Shown piece after piece: positions 7,529 through 17,269 of a stretch of DNA of 64,000 nt (position 1 is the first letter of the stretch; every line of letters starts with the position of its first letter). The notes beneath the pieces are model-generated. The model searched no databases and was not told the DNA's origin. It worked only from the letters and a program-made list of their open reading frames with translations. Origin of the DNA: Bacteroidota bacterium (GTDB lineage: Bacteria > Bacteroidota > Bacteroidia > NS11-12g > UBA955); the NCBI GenBank assembly GCA_023957335.1, contig JAMLHC010000001.1, positions 1 through 64,000 on the forward strand, in the 5' to 3' direction. Position numbers and translations under genes: made by a program.

Positions 7529-9225
7529 GGTTTGATGTCTTTGATTTTAAGCTGAACACTCACTCTATCATTGAATTTATTCCACTCCAAGGAATAACAA
7601 CTGTCAAAATAAGTTCGGTTACGAATGAAATCATAACGGTCTGCCATTCCGAATCCTATTCCGTCTAAGACTAGTCCATCTTGTTTGCCCACCATTCTTA
7701 AATGTTTTTCTTTCAGCACCTTAGAACCACCGGTGTCTATAATTTTATTTGTTCTGAATACAGGCGACATGTTGCCGGGTCCAAATGGTTTAAACCTGTC
7801 TAACAGACGCATAAATTTGTCATTAATATCAGAAAAATTAAGCTCTACATCATAATCTATTGAAGGATAGCGGGCACTTTCGGGCATGGTAGTTTGTACG
7901 ACTTCTTCAAATTTGAGCGCAAAGGCTTCAAAATCACTTCTTTTCACACTCAGCCCTGCAGCATATTTATGTCCTCCAAACTGCACCACATATTCGCTAC
8001 ATGCACCGATGGCTTCATGGATGTCAAATTCCTTGACCGAACGAGCAGAACCGGTAAGCATGCCGTCATTTTCACTAAAAATAATAGTGGGTTTGTAATA
8101 ATGTTCAATCAACCGGCTTGCTACTATGCCTATAACGCCTTTGTGCCATTGCTCTCCAAAGAGAACGGTTGAACGTTTGGACAAACAAGCTTCATTTTGT
8201 TGAATCCGTTCCAATGCTTCTTGAGTAATCTCTGTATCTTTATCTTTTCGCTCTGAATTGTGTTCATTCAATACTTTGGCGGCTTTAATGGCTTGATGAA
8301 AATCTCTTTCAATTAATAATTTTACAGAATCTTTGGCATCAGAAATCCTACCGGCAGCATTGATACGAGGACCAATTCCAAATACTATATCACTTACATC
8401 ATATTTATCTTTGATAGCATAACTCTGCATCAGTGCTTGAATACCTACACAAGGGTTCGCATTGATTTTTTCCAAGCCGAGATACATCAGCACTCGGTTC
8501 TCTCCCATCATATCAACTATATCACTCGCAATACTTACAGACACCAAGTCAATGTATTGCAACACTATAGACTCATCTAACTTATATTGGTGCGCCAAGG
8601 CTTGCATAAGCTTAAACCCGATGCCGCAACCTGATAATTCTTTGTAGGGATAGGTACAACCTTGTTGTTTAGGGTTGAGTAGAGCCACCGTATTCGGCAG
8701 AGTATCACCCGGCAAATGGTGGTCGCATACAATAAAGTCAATGCTTAAGGTTTTTGCATAAGCAATCAACTCAATGCTTCTGGTGCCACAATCCAGTGCA
8801 ATGATGAGCGAAAAATCATTGGCTTTTGCCCAATCAATTCCGGCTCTTGAAACGCCATAGCCTTCCTTGTATCGGTCAGGAATGTAATAGTCAATTTTGT
8901 CAGCATCCCAAAGCTCTCTCAAAAACGAGAACATCATTGCCACAGAGGTTGTTCCGTCCACATCATAGTCGCCATATACCAATATTTTTTCGCCATTGTG
9001 TAAAGCTTTGACAATTCTATCCACAGCTGCTTGCATATCTTTCATCAAAAAAGGGTCGTGCAACTGTGTGAACTTGGGAACAAAAAATGCTTCGGCTTGA
9101 TCAAAAGTTTCAATCCCGCGCTGAACAAGTAGTGCAGCAATTTTTTCAGGGATATTTAACAAGTTGGAAAGGTGTTCTATCTTACGTCTGTCGGGTTGAT
9201 CTTGCGCTTTCCAAATATATTCCAT
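7519..9225 (-). CDS. recJ: Single-stranded-DNA exonuclease RecJ
   Basis: A 568-residue DHH/DHHA1 phosphoesterase. Motif I is [11 protein letters not shown] near residue 84, motif II is ALDCGTRS near 144, and the DHH motif is VCDHHLPGD near 163. The DHHA1 domain follows with [13 protein letters not shown] near 415, and an OB-like C-terminal region ends the protein. RecJ degrades single-stranded DNA 5' to 3' in recombination and mismatch repair. The length fits the family. It is the first gene of recJ-lptB-gre-like; an exact TAGATTTG -7 box lies 20 bases upstream. Confidence 0.95.
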   Translation of the reverse strand: MEYIWKAQDQPDRRKIEHLSNLLNIPEKIAALLVQRGIETFDQAEAFFVPKFTQLHDPFLMKDMQAAVDRIVKALHNGEKILVYGDYDVDGTTSVAMMFSFLRELWDADKIDYYIPDRYKEGYGVSRAGIDWAKANDFSLIIALDCGTRSIELIAYAKTLSIDFIVCDHHLPGDTLPNTVALLNPKQQGCTYPYKELSGCGIGFKLMQALAHQYKLDESIVLQYIDLVSVSIASDIVDMMGENRVLMYLGLEKINANPCVGIQALMQSYAIKDKYDVSDIVFGIGPRINAAGRISDAKDSVKLLIERDFHQAIKAAKVLNEHNSERKDKDTEITQEALERIQQNEACLSKRSTVLFGEQWHKGVIGIVASRLIEHYYKPTIIFSENDGMLTGSARSVKEFDIHEAIGACSEYVVQFGGHKYAAGLSVKRSDFEAFALKFEEVVQTTMPESARYPSIDYDVELNFSDINDKFMRLLDRFKPFGPGNMSPVFRTNKIIDTGGSKVLKEKHLRMVGKQDGLVLDGIGFGMADRYDFIRNRTYFDSCYSLEWNKFNDRVSVQLKIKDIKPCN

Positions 9226-9244
9226 GAGTGCTTGTTACTGACTG

Positions 9245-9252
9245 CAAATCTA
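9245..9252 (-). promoter_or_regulatory. -7 promoter box TAGATTTG for recJ
   Basis: On the minus strand the bases read TAGATTTG, an exact TAnnTTTG match, 20 bases before the recJ start. No well-placed -33 TTG is seen. Confidence 0.4.
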
Positions 9253-9482
9253 AGGTATTAAGAGGATAAAATGGAGATATTAAAAAAGTTGCAAGCAGTA
9301 TGATTTACGCAAATCAATGAATCAGCCAAGCGCGCTGCAACAGGCGTTGTTCAACAAACTCCCTTTAATCTCCCTAATATAGGCAAAATGGATTGGAAAT
9401 AACATAAACGGAACTAGAATAGAGTTTTTTTGAGGAATTATTTTAAATCTTTGTTCAAGTAAACAAACCTAAGACCATTATA

Positions 9483-10526
9483 TTATTTAGCCTTGTTTGC
9501 CAACTGTCCGCAGGCTGCATCAATGTCTTTTCCTCTGCTCCGTCTAATAACAGTCAGCACCCCGTTATCTTTTAAAATACCTGCAAAACGCTCCATTTTA
9601 GCAATATCCGAAGCCTTAAAATCAGCATTGTCTATGGGATTGTATTCAATCAGGTTAACCTTTACCTTAGGAATCTTGCTTGCAAATTTGACCACATTGC
9701 GGGCATCTTCCACAGAATCGTTGGTATTGTTGATGACTACATACTCCAACGTAATCTGATTTTTAGTTTTTTCGTAAAAATACCTTAGGGCTTCCTGTAA
9801 ATCCTCTAATGGGTTGGAATCGTTGATGGGCATAATAGCCGAGCGTTTGGCATTATCTGCTTCGTGCAACGACAAGGCAAGATTGAATTTCACCCCGTCA
9901 TCTCCCAATTTTTTAATCATTTTGGCAACACCCGAAGTAGAAACTGTAATTCTCTTCGAAGCCATTCCCAAGCCTTGTTCGGAAGTAATATGTTCCACAC
10001 TTTTGAGCACATTATGATAATTGAGCATCGGCTCCCCCATTCCCATATAGACTATGTTAGACAAGGGAATACCGTAGTTATGTACAGCGGCTCTATTGAG
10101 CTCCACAACTTGGTCATAAATCTCCCCCGCATCTAAATTACGTTCGCGTTTCAAATAGCCTGTCGCACAGAATTTACAATTCAGGCTACAGCCCACTTGG
10201 GATGAAACACAAGCTGTCATACGGGTTGCTGTGGGTATCAACACTCCTTCTACAATATTTCCGTCAAACAATTTGAAAGCGCATTTAATGGTAGTATCGG
10301 CACTCTTTTGTGAAGTGAGGGTGGTAAGCCCATGAATCACAAAATGCTCTTTGAGTTTTTGACGTAATCCCAAAGACAAGTTGGTCATTTCGTCAAAACT
10401 ATGAGCAGAGAATTTCCATAGCCATTCATAGATTTGCTTGGCTCTGAACGGTTTTTCATCCATGCCTTGAAGCTTCTCTCCAATCTCACTAACAGAGAGT
10501 AATCTGATATCAATCTTAGATTCCAA
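9483..10526 (-). CDS. rlmN: 23S rRNA/tRNA adenine-C2 methyltransferase RlmN
   Basis: A 347-residue radical-SAM enzyme. The 4Fe-4S cluster motif CSLNCKFC spans residues 113-120. Cys339 in DAACGQL is the methyl-carrying cysteine that forms the mixed intermediate, and GMGEPMLN lies near 163. It methylates A2503 of 23S rRNA and A37 of some tRNAs. The only start that keeps the conserved N-terminus is a TTG at 10526; an in-frame TAA lies two codons upstream. It follows ald by 13 bases and is probably co-transcribed with it. Confidence 0.95.
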   Translation of the reverse strand: MESKIDIRLLSVSEIGEKLQGMDEKPFRAKQIYEWLWKFSAHSFDEMTNLSLGLRQKLKEHFVIHGLTTLTSQKSADTTIKCAFKLFDGNIVEGVLIPTATRMTACVSSQVGCSLNCKFCATGYLKRERNLDAGEIYDQVVELNRAAVHNYGIPLSNIVYMGMGEPMLNYHNVLKSVEHITSEQGLGMASKRITVSTSGVAKMIKKLGDDGVKFNLALSLHEADNAKRSAIMPINDSNPLEDLQEALRYFYEKTKNQITLEYVVINNTNDSVEDARNVVKFASKIPKVKVNLIEYNPIDNADFKASDIAKMERFAGILKDNGVLTVIRRSRGKDIDAACGQLANKAK

Positions 10527-10539
10527 TTCTTAACTCAAA

Positions 10540-11757
10540 TTACAATATCAAATCTAACTCTTTATATTTCATACCAAACATTTCACCCAATATCTGATTG
10601 GTAAGTTGACCATAATATATATAAACACCTCTTCGAGTTCCAATCATGAGTTTAAGATAATCATCAAAACGTCCATATTCAGACATTTCCATCAATAAAG
10701 GAGTAAAGATATTGCTGAGCGCATAACTTGCTGTACGACTCACTCTGGAAGTAATATTCGGCACGCAATAATGGATTACATTATGTTTTCTGAAGATGGG
10801 TTTTTCATGGGTAGTAATTTCTGAAGTTTCAAAAACACCACCGTGGTCAATTGCAATGTCAATAATAACAGAAAGCGGCTTCATATTCTCCACCATGCTT
10901 TCAGGAATAATCACAGGTGCAAGTCCTGTTTTTCCACGGAGTGCACCAATAGCTATATCGCAAGTTCTAAGTGCTTCTTGCAAAATTTTAGGGTGCAGAG
11001 TTGAAGTATAAACTTGTTGTCCTATATTCTCTTGCATACGTCTGAGTCTGTACAATTCGTTGTCAAACACTTTTACCGATGCACCTAATCCCAAGGCGGC
11101 TCTGGTGGCATACTCTCCTACCGACCCTGCTCCCAAAATCACAACCTGAGTGGGAGGAATACCTGTAAATCCACCCAGTAGCTTCCCTTTGCCAATGTGC
11201 GAACTTCCGAGATATTCAGCCCCGATTAACACACTTGCATGTCCTGCAATTTCACTCATGGCTCTCACAATAGGATAGCTGCCCACCTCATCTTCCAAGA
11301 ACTCATACGCAATCGCAAGAATCCTTTTTTGCATCATCTTTTTAAGAAGTATTGGGTTAATATTTTTTACTTGCAGCGCAGAGATAAGAATCTGTTTGGG
11401 TTGCATCAACTCTACCTCGTTTTCGGTTGGAGGGGCAATTTTGAGAATAATATCTGCTTTGTAAATCTCCTCTTTGGAATAAACAATGTTTGCACCTGCT
11501 TCAGCATATTGTATATCGGGGAAATTTGAGGCATCACCCGTACCGGTTTCAATCAATATTTGATGACCATTTTGAGTCAAGAAATGAACAGCAGAAGGTG
11601 TTAGCGGGGTTCTGTTTTCTTGATAGGTTATTTCTTTGGGTATCCCTATAAAGAGTTTATTTCGTTTCTCTTTTAGGGGGGCTGCCATTTCCTGAGGCTG
11701 CATGGCAGCTTCTTCGGCAAGTTGTTGTAGTGAGTTGAGGTTGGTAATTTTTGCCAT
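10540..11757 (-). CDS. ald: Alanine dehydrogenase
   Basis: A 405-residue member of the alanine dehydrogenase/PNT family. The N-terminal domain has GIPKEITYQENRTPLTP near residue 38, and the Rossmann domain has VVILGAGSVGEYA near 207. It interconverts L-alanine and pyruvate plus ammonia with NAD. A hydrophilic extension of about 35 residues precedes the catalytic domain, relative to the 370-residue Bacillus type. A well-formed promoter (11793-11822) drives the gene, and rlmN follows 13 bases downstream. Confidence 0.9.
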   Translation of the reverse strand: MAKITNLNSLQQLAEEAAMQPQEMAAPLKEKRNKLFIGIPKEITYQENRTPLTPSAVHFLTQNGHQILIETGTGDASNFPDIQYAEAGANIVYSKEEIYKADIILKIAPPTENEVELMQPKQILISALQVKNINPILLKKMMQKRILAIAYEFLEDEVGSYPIVRAMSEIAGHASVLIGAEYLGSSHIGKGKLLGGFTGIPPTQVVILGAGSVGEYATRAALGLGASVKVFDNELYRLRRMQENIGQQVYTSTLHPKILQEALRTCDIAIGALRGKTGLAPVIIPESMVENMKPLSVIIDIAIDHGGVFETSEITTHEKPIFRKHNVIHYCVPNITSRVSRTASYALSNIFTPLLMEMSEYGRFDDYLKLMIGTRRGVYIYYGQLTNQILGEMFGMKYKELDLIL

Positions 11758-11792
11758 AAGCGGTTTGTGTTTCTAAGTTCAGAACAGTATTA

Positions 11793-11822
11793 CAAAGATA
11801 CTTGAAGATAAATTATGAACAA
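11793..11822 (-). promoter_or_regulatory. Full -33/-7 promoter of ald
   Basis: On the minus strand, TTG (11820-11822), a 19-base spacer and TATCTTTG (11793-11800) form a complete Bacteroidota sigma-A-type promoter. The -7 box lies 35 bases before the ald ATG. The -33 element abuts the terminator of rplT. Confidence 0.75.
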
Positions 11823-11823
11823 C

Positions 11824-11854
11824 AAAAAAAGCCTTCATTTTCATGAAGGCTTTT
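11824..11854 (-). terminator. Rho-independent terminator after rplT
   Basis: An 11-bp perfect stem, aaaagccttca (11827-11837) with tgaaggctttt (11844-11854), has a 6-base loop and an oligo-T run on the minus strand. It lies 24 bases after the rplT stop and ends the thrS-infC-rpmI-rplT transcript. Confidence 0.85.
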
Positions 11855-11877
11855 GAGTTCAAATAAATCCTATGTAA

Positions 11878-12222
11878 TTAGGAAACTTGTTTTAAGATAG
11901 CATCAAACGCTTCGGGATGGTTCATCGCCAAATCTGCAAGCACTTTACGATTGATATCAACGTTACTCTCTTTCAGCTTGTGCATGAATTGAGAATAAGA
12001 AATACCACGTTCTCTTGCAGCAGCATTGATACGGATAATCCACAATGATCTGAAATTGCGTTTTTTGGTTTTTCTGTCGCGGTAAGAATATTGCAATCCT
12101 TTTTCAACCGCATTTTTAGCTACTGTCCAGACATTTTTTCTACGTCCGAAATACCCTTTGGCTCTTTTAAGAACCTTTTTTCTTCTGGCTCTTGAAGCCA
12201 CATGATTAACTGACCTTGGCAT
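11878..12222 (-). CDS. rplT: 50S ribosomal protein L20
   Basis: A 114-residue basic protein matching L20 from start to end: [32 protein letters not shown] and the C-terminal globular part [17 protein letters not shown]20 binds 23S rRNA early in 50S assembly and in many bacteria represses its own operon. It is the last gene of thrS-infC-rpmI-rplT, separated from rpmI by 84 bases, and is followed by a strong terminator. Confidence 0.97.
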   Translation of the reverse strand: MPRSVNHVASRARRKKVLKRAKGYFGRRKNVWTVAKNAVEKGLQYSYRDRKTKKRNFRSLWIIRINAAARERGISYSQFMHKLKESNVDINRKVLADLAMNHPEAFDAILKQVS

Positions 12223-12306
12223 AAATTATATTTTATTTTTTGCTCCCAAAGCGTTTGTTTATGAACAAAACTTACAGCTCGGGCGCGGGTTTAATTTTCA
12301 AATGAT

Positions 12307-12507
12307 TTACTTTCCAATCGCCAATAAGAATTTCACATTAGAAACATCGGTTTTGTCAACAAGTGTTGATTTTCCTAAGTCTCTTTTTCTCTTAGTTGTC
12401 TTCTTGGTTAGAATATGGCTTTTAAAAGCCTTATTTCTTTTAATTTTACCTGTTCCGGTAAGGCTGAACCTTTTTTTAGCACCGGAATTTGTTTTCATCT
12501 TTGGCAT
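12307..12507 (-). CDS. rpmI: 50S ribosomal protein L35
   Basis: A 66-residue basic protein with the L35 pattern [20 protein letters not shown] at the N-terminus and a KRK-rich middle. It is a late-assembling 50S component. It sits in the universal infC-rpmI-rplT order, 24 bases after infC. Confidence 0.96.
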   Translation of the reverse strand: MPKMKTNSGAKKRFSLTGTGKIKRNKAFKSHILTKKTTKRKRDLGKSTLVDKTDVSNVKFLLAIGK

Positions 12508-12531
12508 ATTACAGCTATTTTTAATTATTAA

Positions 12532-13086
12532 TTATTTACTTTTTATTTTACCGGGCGAAAGCATAATCACCATCTTTTTACCTTCTAACACCGGCATTTG
12601 ATCCACTTTTGCAAAACCATCTTCAGTTATTTCTTGTATAAAACGCAACAATAACGCTTCCCCTCTTTCCTTAAACACAATGGTTCTACCTCTAAAGAAA
12701 ACAAAAACTTTTACTTTGGCTCCATCTTCAATGAACGATCTTGCATTTTTAAGTTTAAATGCATAATCGTGGTCATCTGTATTGGGTCCGAAACGAATTT
12801 CTTTTACTACCGAAGGCGTTGCATTGGCTTTTATTTCCTTTTGTTTCTTTTTTTGCTCGTATAAGAACTTCTTGTAGTCCATAATTTTGGCTACGGGCGG
12901 GTCAGTCGCAGGAGAAATAACTACAAGGTCTAAACCTTGTTCGTAAGCCATTTTCAGGGCTTCCGATGTTTCTACAATCGAGTTCTTTGTATTATCACCT
13001 ACTAATCTTAAATGAGATGCATCAATAAACTCGTTAATTTTGTGTGGGTTCTCCTTAATAACCCTTCCAATAAACTTTTTTGCCAA
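12532..13086 (-). CDS. infC: Translation initiation factor IF-3
   Basis: A 184-residue IF-3 with the N-domain string LRLVGDN near residue 27, the linker VAKIMDYKKFLYEQKKKQKE near 70-90, and the C-domain RFGPNTDDHDYAFKLKNA and FFRGR. IF-3 binds the 30S subunit and rejects non-standard start codons. No ATG exists in frame before residue 46: the thrS TAA is in frame four codons upstream, so the start must be TTG at 13086 or an internal ATT (codon 6 or 10). A non-AUG start is the classic device for IF-3 autoregulation. It lies 9 bases after thrS. Confidence 0.95.
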   Translation of the reverse strand: MAKKFIGRVIKENPHKINEFIDASHLRLVGDNTKNSIVETSEALKMAYEQGLDLVVISPATDPPVAKIMDYKKFLYEQKKKQKEIKANATPSVVKEIRFGPNTDDHDYAFKLKNARSFIEDGAKVKVFVFFRGRTIVFKERGEALLLRFIQEITEDGFAKVDQMPVLEGKKMVIMLSPGKIKSK

Positions 13087-13095
13087 ATTATGTAC

Positions 13096-15039
13096 TTAGT
13101 TTTGTAATTCTTCTTTTACTATTTTTTGTATCAATTGAGCGAACTCTTCCACCTTCATACTCCCCAAGTCAGAACCTCCGTGTTGCCTTACGGAAACAGT
13201 ACCTTCAGCCATTTCTTTCTCCCCCGCAATCAGCATAAATGGAACCTTCTGAACCTCTGCATCACGTATCTTCCTACCCGTCTTTTCCGACCTCGCGTCA
13301 ATCGAGCCGCGAATATCGTATTTTTTTAGTATGTTAAAAACTTTTTCTGAATATTCTTGAAATTTGTCACTTATGGGAAGTAAAATATACTGCTCAGGCG
13401 TTAGCCACAAAGGGAATTTGCCCGCTGTATGTTCCAATAAAACAGCCACAAATCTTTCCATAGAACCAAAAGGAGCTCGATGCAGCATCACAGGACGATG
13501 TGCTTTATTATCACTTCCTATATACTCCAGCTCAAATCTTTCCGGTAAATTATAGTCAACCTGAATCGTTCCTAGCTGCCAAGAGCGACCCAAAGCATCT
13601 TTTACCATAAAATCAAGTTTGGGACCATAGAATGCGGCTTCTCCATATTCTATCACAGTCGGCAAGCCTTTTTCTTTGGTTGCCTCCAGAATATCATTTT
13701 CTGCACGCTCCCAATTTTCTTCACTACCTATGTATTTGCTACGGTCTTCTTTGGAACGCAATGAGACTTGCGCAGTATAATTATCAAATTTTAAAGTTTT
13801 GAAAATATACAACACAATGTCAATCACATTATTGAACTCTTCTTTTACCTGATCGGGGCGACAGAAAATATGTGCATCATCCTGTGTAAATCCCCGTACT
13901 CTTGTTAATCCATGCAATTCTCCGCTTTGTTCATACCTATATACTGTTCCAAATTCGGCATAGCGAATAGGAAGTTCTTTATAAGAATGCGGTTTGGCTT
14001 TATATATCTCACAATGGTGAGGACAATTCATAGGCTTGAGTAAAAACTCTTCTCCTTCTGCCGGAGTATGAATAGGCTGAAACGAATCTGCTCCATATTT
14101 TTCATAATGTCCTGAAGTAATATAGAGTTGTTTGTGTCCTATATGCGGTGAAATCACTTGTTCATATCCAAATTCTTTTTGTTTTTGCATCAAAAAATTC
14201 TGAAGTCTGCCTCTCAAATCCGCGCCTTTAGGCAACCACAAAGGCAATCCCTGTCCAACTCTATTGGAGAACGTGAACAGATCCAATTCTTTTCCTAGTT
14301 TTCGATGATCTCTCTTCTTGGCTTCTTCTAAAAGTACTAAATACTCCGTCAGTTCTGAACTCTTAGGAAAAGTTATAGCATAAACACGCGTTAACTGCTT
14401 TTGTTTTTCATCTCCACGCCAATACGCCCCTGCAGTAGCAGTGAGTTTCACCGCTTTTACATGTCCGGTATGAGGAATGTGAGGACCTTTACACAAATCA
14501 GTAAAATTGCCTTGTGTGTAGAAGGTAATTTTACCATCTTCCAAATCTTTGAGTAAATCAATTTTGTAGGGGTCTTGTTTCGTTGTAAAGTAATCTATCG
14601 CTTCTTTTTTACTAATTGGTTTACGTATGAATGCTGAATTGGTTTTAGCCAATTCTATCATCTTTTTTTCAACTTGTTCAAAATCATCAGAAGAAAAATT
14701 GTAAAGTCCAAAATCTATATCATAATAAAAACCATTCTCAACAGGCGGACCTATACCCAGTTTGATTCCGGGATACAATGCCTCCAATGCTTCCGCCATC
14801 AAGTGAGCTGAAGAATGCCAGAACGTGCTTTTGCCTTCCTTATCATCCCATTTTAAAAGTTGGAAAGTGGCATCTTGATCAATGACACGCGACAAATCCC
14901 AAACTTCGCCATTGACTTTTGCAGCCAACACCACACGTGCTAGACCTTCGCTAATGCTTTGTGCAATCTGCATACCGGTAGTACCTTGCGGGTAGTTCCT
15001 GATACTGCCGTCTGGAAGAGTGATTTTAATTTCAGACAT
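13096..15039 (-). CDS. thrS: Threonyl-tRNA synthetase
   Basis: A 647-residue class II synthetase started at the ATG at 15039; an upstream in-frame TTG at 15051 is less likely. Domains in order: an N-terminal TGS domain ([12 protein letters not shown]); an editing domain with [11 protein letters not shown] near residue 75 and a second metal-binding patch, CKGPHIPHT; a catalytic core with [11 protein letters not shown] near 335, [16 protein letters not shown] (motif 2) and [11 protein letters not shown] (motif 3); and the anticodon-binding domain. It charges tRNA-Thr and heads the thrS-infC-rpmI-rplT operon. Confidence 0.97.
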   Translation of the reverse strand: MSEIKITLPDGSIRNYPQGTTGMQIAQSISEGLARVVLAAKVNGEVWDLSRVIDQDATFQLLKWDDKEGKSTFWHSSAHLMAEALEALYPGIKLGIGPPVENGFYYDIDFGLYNFSSDDFEQVEKKMIELAKTNSAFIRKPISKKEAIDYFTTKQDPYKIDLLKDLEDGKITFYTQGNFTDLCKGPHIPHTGHVKAVKLTATAGAYWRGDEKQKQLTRVYAITFPKSSELTEYLVLLEEAKKRDHRKLGKELDLFTFSNRVGQGLPLWLPKGADLRGRLQNFLMQKQKEFGYEQVISPHIGHKQLYITSGHYEKYGADSFQPIHTPAEGEEFLLKPMNCPHHCEIYKAKPHSYKELPIRYAEFGTVYRYEQSGELHGLTRVRGFTQDDAHIFCRPDQVKEEFNNVIDIVLYIFKTLKFDNYTAQVSLRSKEDRSKYIGSEENWERAENDILEATKEKGLPTVIEYGEAAFYGPKLDFMVKDALGRSWQLGTIQVDYNLPERFELEYIGSDNKAHRPVMLHRAPFGSMERFVAVLLEHTAGKFPLWLTPEQYILLPISDKFQEYSEKVFNILKKYDIRGSIDARSEKTGRKIRDAEVQKVPFMLIAGEKEMAEGTVSVRQHGGSDLGSMKVEEFAQLIQKIVKEELQN

Positions 15040-15125
15040 AATGTAACTCAAATTTCAACAAAAAATAAGGCTGCGAATTTAATGGAAAACTCAGGCTTGT
15101 GGAAACTCATTTTTAATGATTGAAA

Positions 15126-15458
15126 TTAATCTTCAAACTCTAATTCATTCAAAGCACTTCTTAGTTCGGCAAGTGCGTGCGTATCTCTCACTTTTTGTGT
15201 AATTTCAATCCCTTGACGATAAATGACCTTAGCTTGCCCAATATTCTCTTGGGTTTCATAGAGTTTAGCCAAATGATAATAAGTTGCAGTATATTCAGGA
15301 TTGTCTTTCAAGAGGGATAAAAACATGTGTTCAGCAGTAGCCAATTCACCTGCATTTACCATTTCTAATGCCAATGCGTAACGCAAAAAAGCATCGTGAG
15401 GAGTAAGCTCTAAAAGCTTGTTCAATTGGGCAATTCTTAGCTCTCTTTGATTGTTCAT
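15126..15458 (-). CDS. Small TPR protein
   Basis: A 110-residue, mostly helical protein with two to three tetratricopeptide-like helix pairs: DAFLRYALALEMVNAGE near residue 18, AEHMFLSLLKDNPEYTATYY and LAKLYETQENIGQAKVIYR. TPR units mediate protein-protein contacts; no partner is evident. It lies divergently upstream of etfB (72 bases between starts) and convergently with nothing, since thrS lies further along the same strand. No signal peptide, so cytoplasmic. Confidence 0.75.
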   Translation of the reverse strand: MNNQRELRIAQLNKLLELTPHDAFLRYALALEMVNAGELATAEHMFLSLLKDNPEYTATYYHLAKLYETQENIGQAKVIYRQGIEITQKVRDTHALAELRSALNELEFED

Positions 15459-15474
15459 TATTTGTTATGATAAA

Positions 15475-15506
15475 TTTTGTGTTGCGGTCTGTCAATACTA
15501 ACTTTG
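15475..15506 (+). promoter_or_regulatory. Full -33/-7 promoter of etfB
   Basis: TTTTG (15475-15479), a 19-base spacer and TAACTTTG (15499-15506) make a textbook Bacteroidota promoter. The -7 box ends 24 bases before the etfB ATG. Confidence 0.8.
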
Positions 15507-15530
15507 CAAACTTAAACAGAAATCCATAAT

Positions 15531-16268
15531 ATGAAGATATTAGTGTGCATGAGTGTGGTTCCTGATACAACCACCAAAATAACATTCGTTGAAAACAACA
15601 CCAAATTTAATACGCAAGGCGTTCAGTTTATTATCAATCCTTATGACGAAGTTTCGATTACCAAGTCCTTAGAACTTACTGAAAAACTTGGCGGCACTGT
15701 CAGTCTTGTCCATGTAGGGCTTACAGAGAATGACGCTGTCATACGCAAAGGTCTTGCCATAGGTGCGCACGATGCATTTAGAATCAATGCAGAGGCAACT
15801 GACGGTCAGTTTGTGGCAGAGCAAATCGCTGCTTTTGCCAAAGACAAAGGGTATGATATTATTTTTACAGGCAGAGAATCCATTGATTACAACGGAGGTC
15901 AAGTGTGTGGCCTGGTAGCGGAATTATTGGGACTACCTTCGGTAAATATAATCACATCGATTGAAGTAGATGGTAACACAGCCACAATGACACGCGACAT
16001 TGACGGAGGCAGTGAAAAACTAAGCTGTTCACTTCCAATGGTAGTGAGTGCTCAAAAAGACTTGTGTGAACCAAGAATTCCTAACATGAGAGGCATAATG
16101 TCTGCTCGTACAAAACCTTTGACCGTAATAGAACCAATTTCAGTAGAATCTTTTGGCAAGTTTCAAAGCTTTGAAAGTCCAAAACCCAAGGCTTCTGTCA
16201 AATTGATAGACCCCGAACATCCCGAAGAGCTTATACAATTATTGAGAAACGAAGCAAAAGTTATTTAA
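15531..16268 (+). CDS. etfB: Electron transfer flavoprotein beta subunit
   Basis: A 245-residue EtfB with the N-terminal CMSVVPDTTTKITF, NPYDEVSITKSLEL near residue 37 and IDYNGGQVCGLVAELL near 120. With EtfA it carries electrons from acyl-CoA and other dehydrogenases to the quinone pool through ETF-QO. The AMP-site segment around TGRESIDYNG is intact. It is followed by etfA after 21 bases and by a DUF151 gene, the usual order in Bacteroidota, and has its own strong promoter. Confidence 0.95.
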   Translation: MKILVCMSVVPDTTTKITFVENNTKFNTQGVQFIINPYDEVSITKSLELTEKLGGTVSLVHVGLTENDAVIRKGLAIGAHDAFRINAEATDGQFVAEQIAAFAKDKGYDIIFTGRESIDYNGGQVCGLVAELLGLPSVNIITSIEVDGNTATMTRDIDGGSEKLSCSLPMVVSAQKDLCEPRIPNMRGIMSARTKPLTVIEPISVESFGKFQSFESPKPKASVKLIDPEHPEELIQLLRNEAKVI

Positions 16269-16289
16269 TCCTTAAAAAAGTAAATCATT

Positions 16290-17252
16290 ATGTCAGTAGT
16301 AATATTCGCAGAAAATTCAGAAGGCAAATTCAAAAAAGGAGTTTTTGAGGCAGCCACTTATGCATACAAAACAGCCAACAAACTTGGCACAGAAGCCAAA
16401 GCCATAGTCATTGGCGATGTGAATCAAGAAGATTTGAACAAGTTGGGTAATTATGGCATTTCAACAGTATTAAAATTAAATACGCCATCCAATGAGTTCC
16501 ATACCCAATCATGGAGTGAGCTTGTCAGCCAAGGGTTTAAGACAATGCAGGGTTCTGTACTCATTATTTCAAACACCTACACAGGTAAATCAATTGCTCC
16601 GAGAATCGCTATTAAATTAGGTGCAAGTCTTGCAACCAACGTGATTGACTTGCCCGATACCACAAATGGTTTTGTTGTCAAAAGAGGTTCCTTTTCAGGA
16701 AAAGGATTTGCTTTTGTCAACCTTAGTCGTGCAACTAAAGTAATCGCACTTACCCCTAACTCAATAGATCTTGAAGAACAAGTAACTACTCTAACTGTCA
16801 ATTCTGAAACCATAGGTACTCAAGCTCCGGCAACCCAAATCATCGGTACAAGTAAAACCCAAGGTAAAATTCCGCTCACAGAAGCTGAAATAGTTGTTTC
16901 TGCGGGCAGGGGGATGAAAGGTCCTGAAAATTGGGGTATGATTGAGGAGCTTGCTAACGTTTTAGGTGCGGCAACGGCTTGTTCCAAACCCGTGAGTGAT
17001 GTGGGTTGGAGACCACATTCCGAGCACGTAGGACAAACGGGTATCACTATTAAACCGAACTTAAACATTGCCATCGGGATTTCCGGTGCTATTCAACATT
17101 TAGCGGGGGTCAGCTCCAGCAAAGTTATTGTAGTGATTAATACAGACCCGGAAGCTCCTTTTTTCAAAATTGCCGACTATGGTATTGTAGGAGATGCTTT
17201 TCAAGTATTACCCAAACTAATTGCCGCAGCTAAGGCAAGCATGAGTAGTTAA
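16290..17252 (+). CDS. etfA: Electron transfer flavoprotein alpha subunit
   Basis: A 320-residue EtfA. The C-terminal FAD-binding domain is intact: VSAGRGMKGPENWGM near residue 205, GAATACSKPVSDVGWRPH near 231, GQTGITIKPNLNIAIGISG and NTDPEAPFFKIADYGIVGD near 285. It pairs with EtfB encoded 21 bases upstream. The N-terminal domain has lower conservation, as usual. There is nothing odd in length or motif. Confidence 0.95.
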   Translation: MSVVIFAENSEGKFKKGVFEAATYAYKTANKLGTEAKAIVIGDVNQEDLNKLGNYGISTVLKLNTPSNEFHTQSWSELVSQGFKTMQGSVLIISNTYTGKSIAPRIAIKLGASLATNVIDLPDTTNGFVVKRGSFSGKGFAFVNLSRATKVIALTPNSIDLEEQVTTLTVNSETIGTQAPATQIIGTSKTQGKIPLTEAEIVVSAGRGMKGPENWGMIEELANVLGAATACSKPVSDVGWRPHSEHVGQTGITIKPNLNIAIGISGAIQHLAGVSSSKVIVVINTDPEAPFFKIADYGIVGDAFQVLPKLIAAAKASMSS

Positions 17253-17269
17253 TTAAAATCACATTAATT

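Noticed and set aside
12223-12306. Ribosomal-protein autoregulatory leader before rplT, with a short tttgtt/aacaaa hairpin
   Set aside because: A 6-bp AT-rich stem is weak and no L20-binding-like structure could be recognised by eye.
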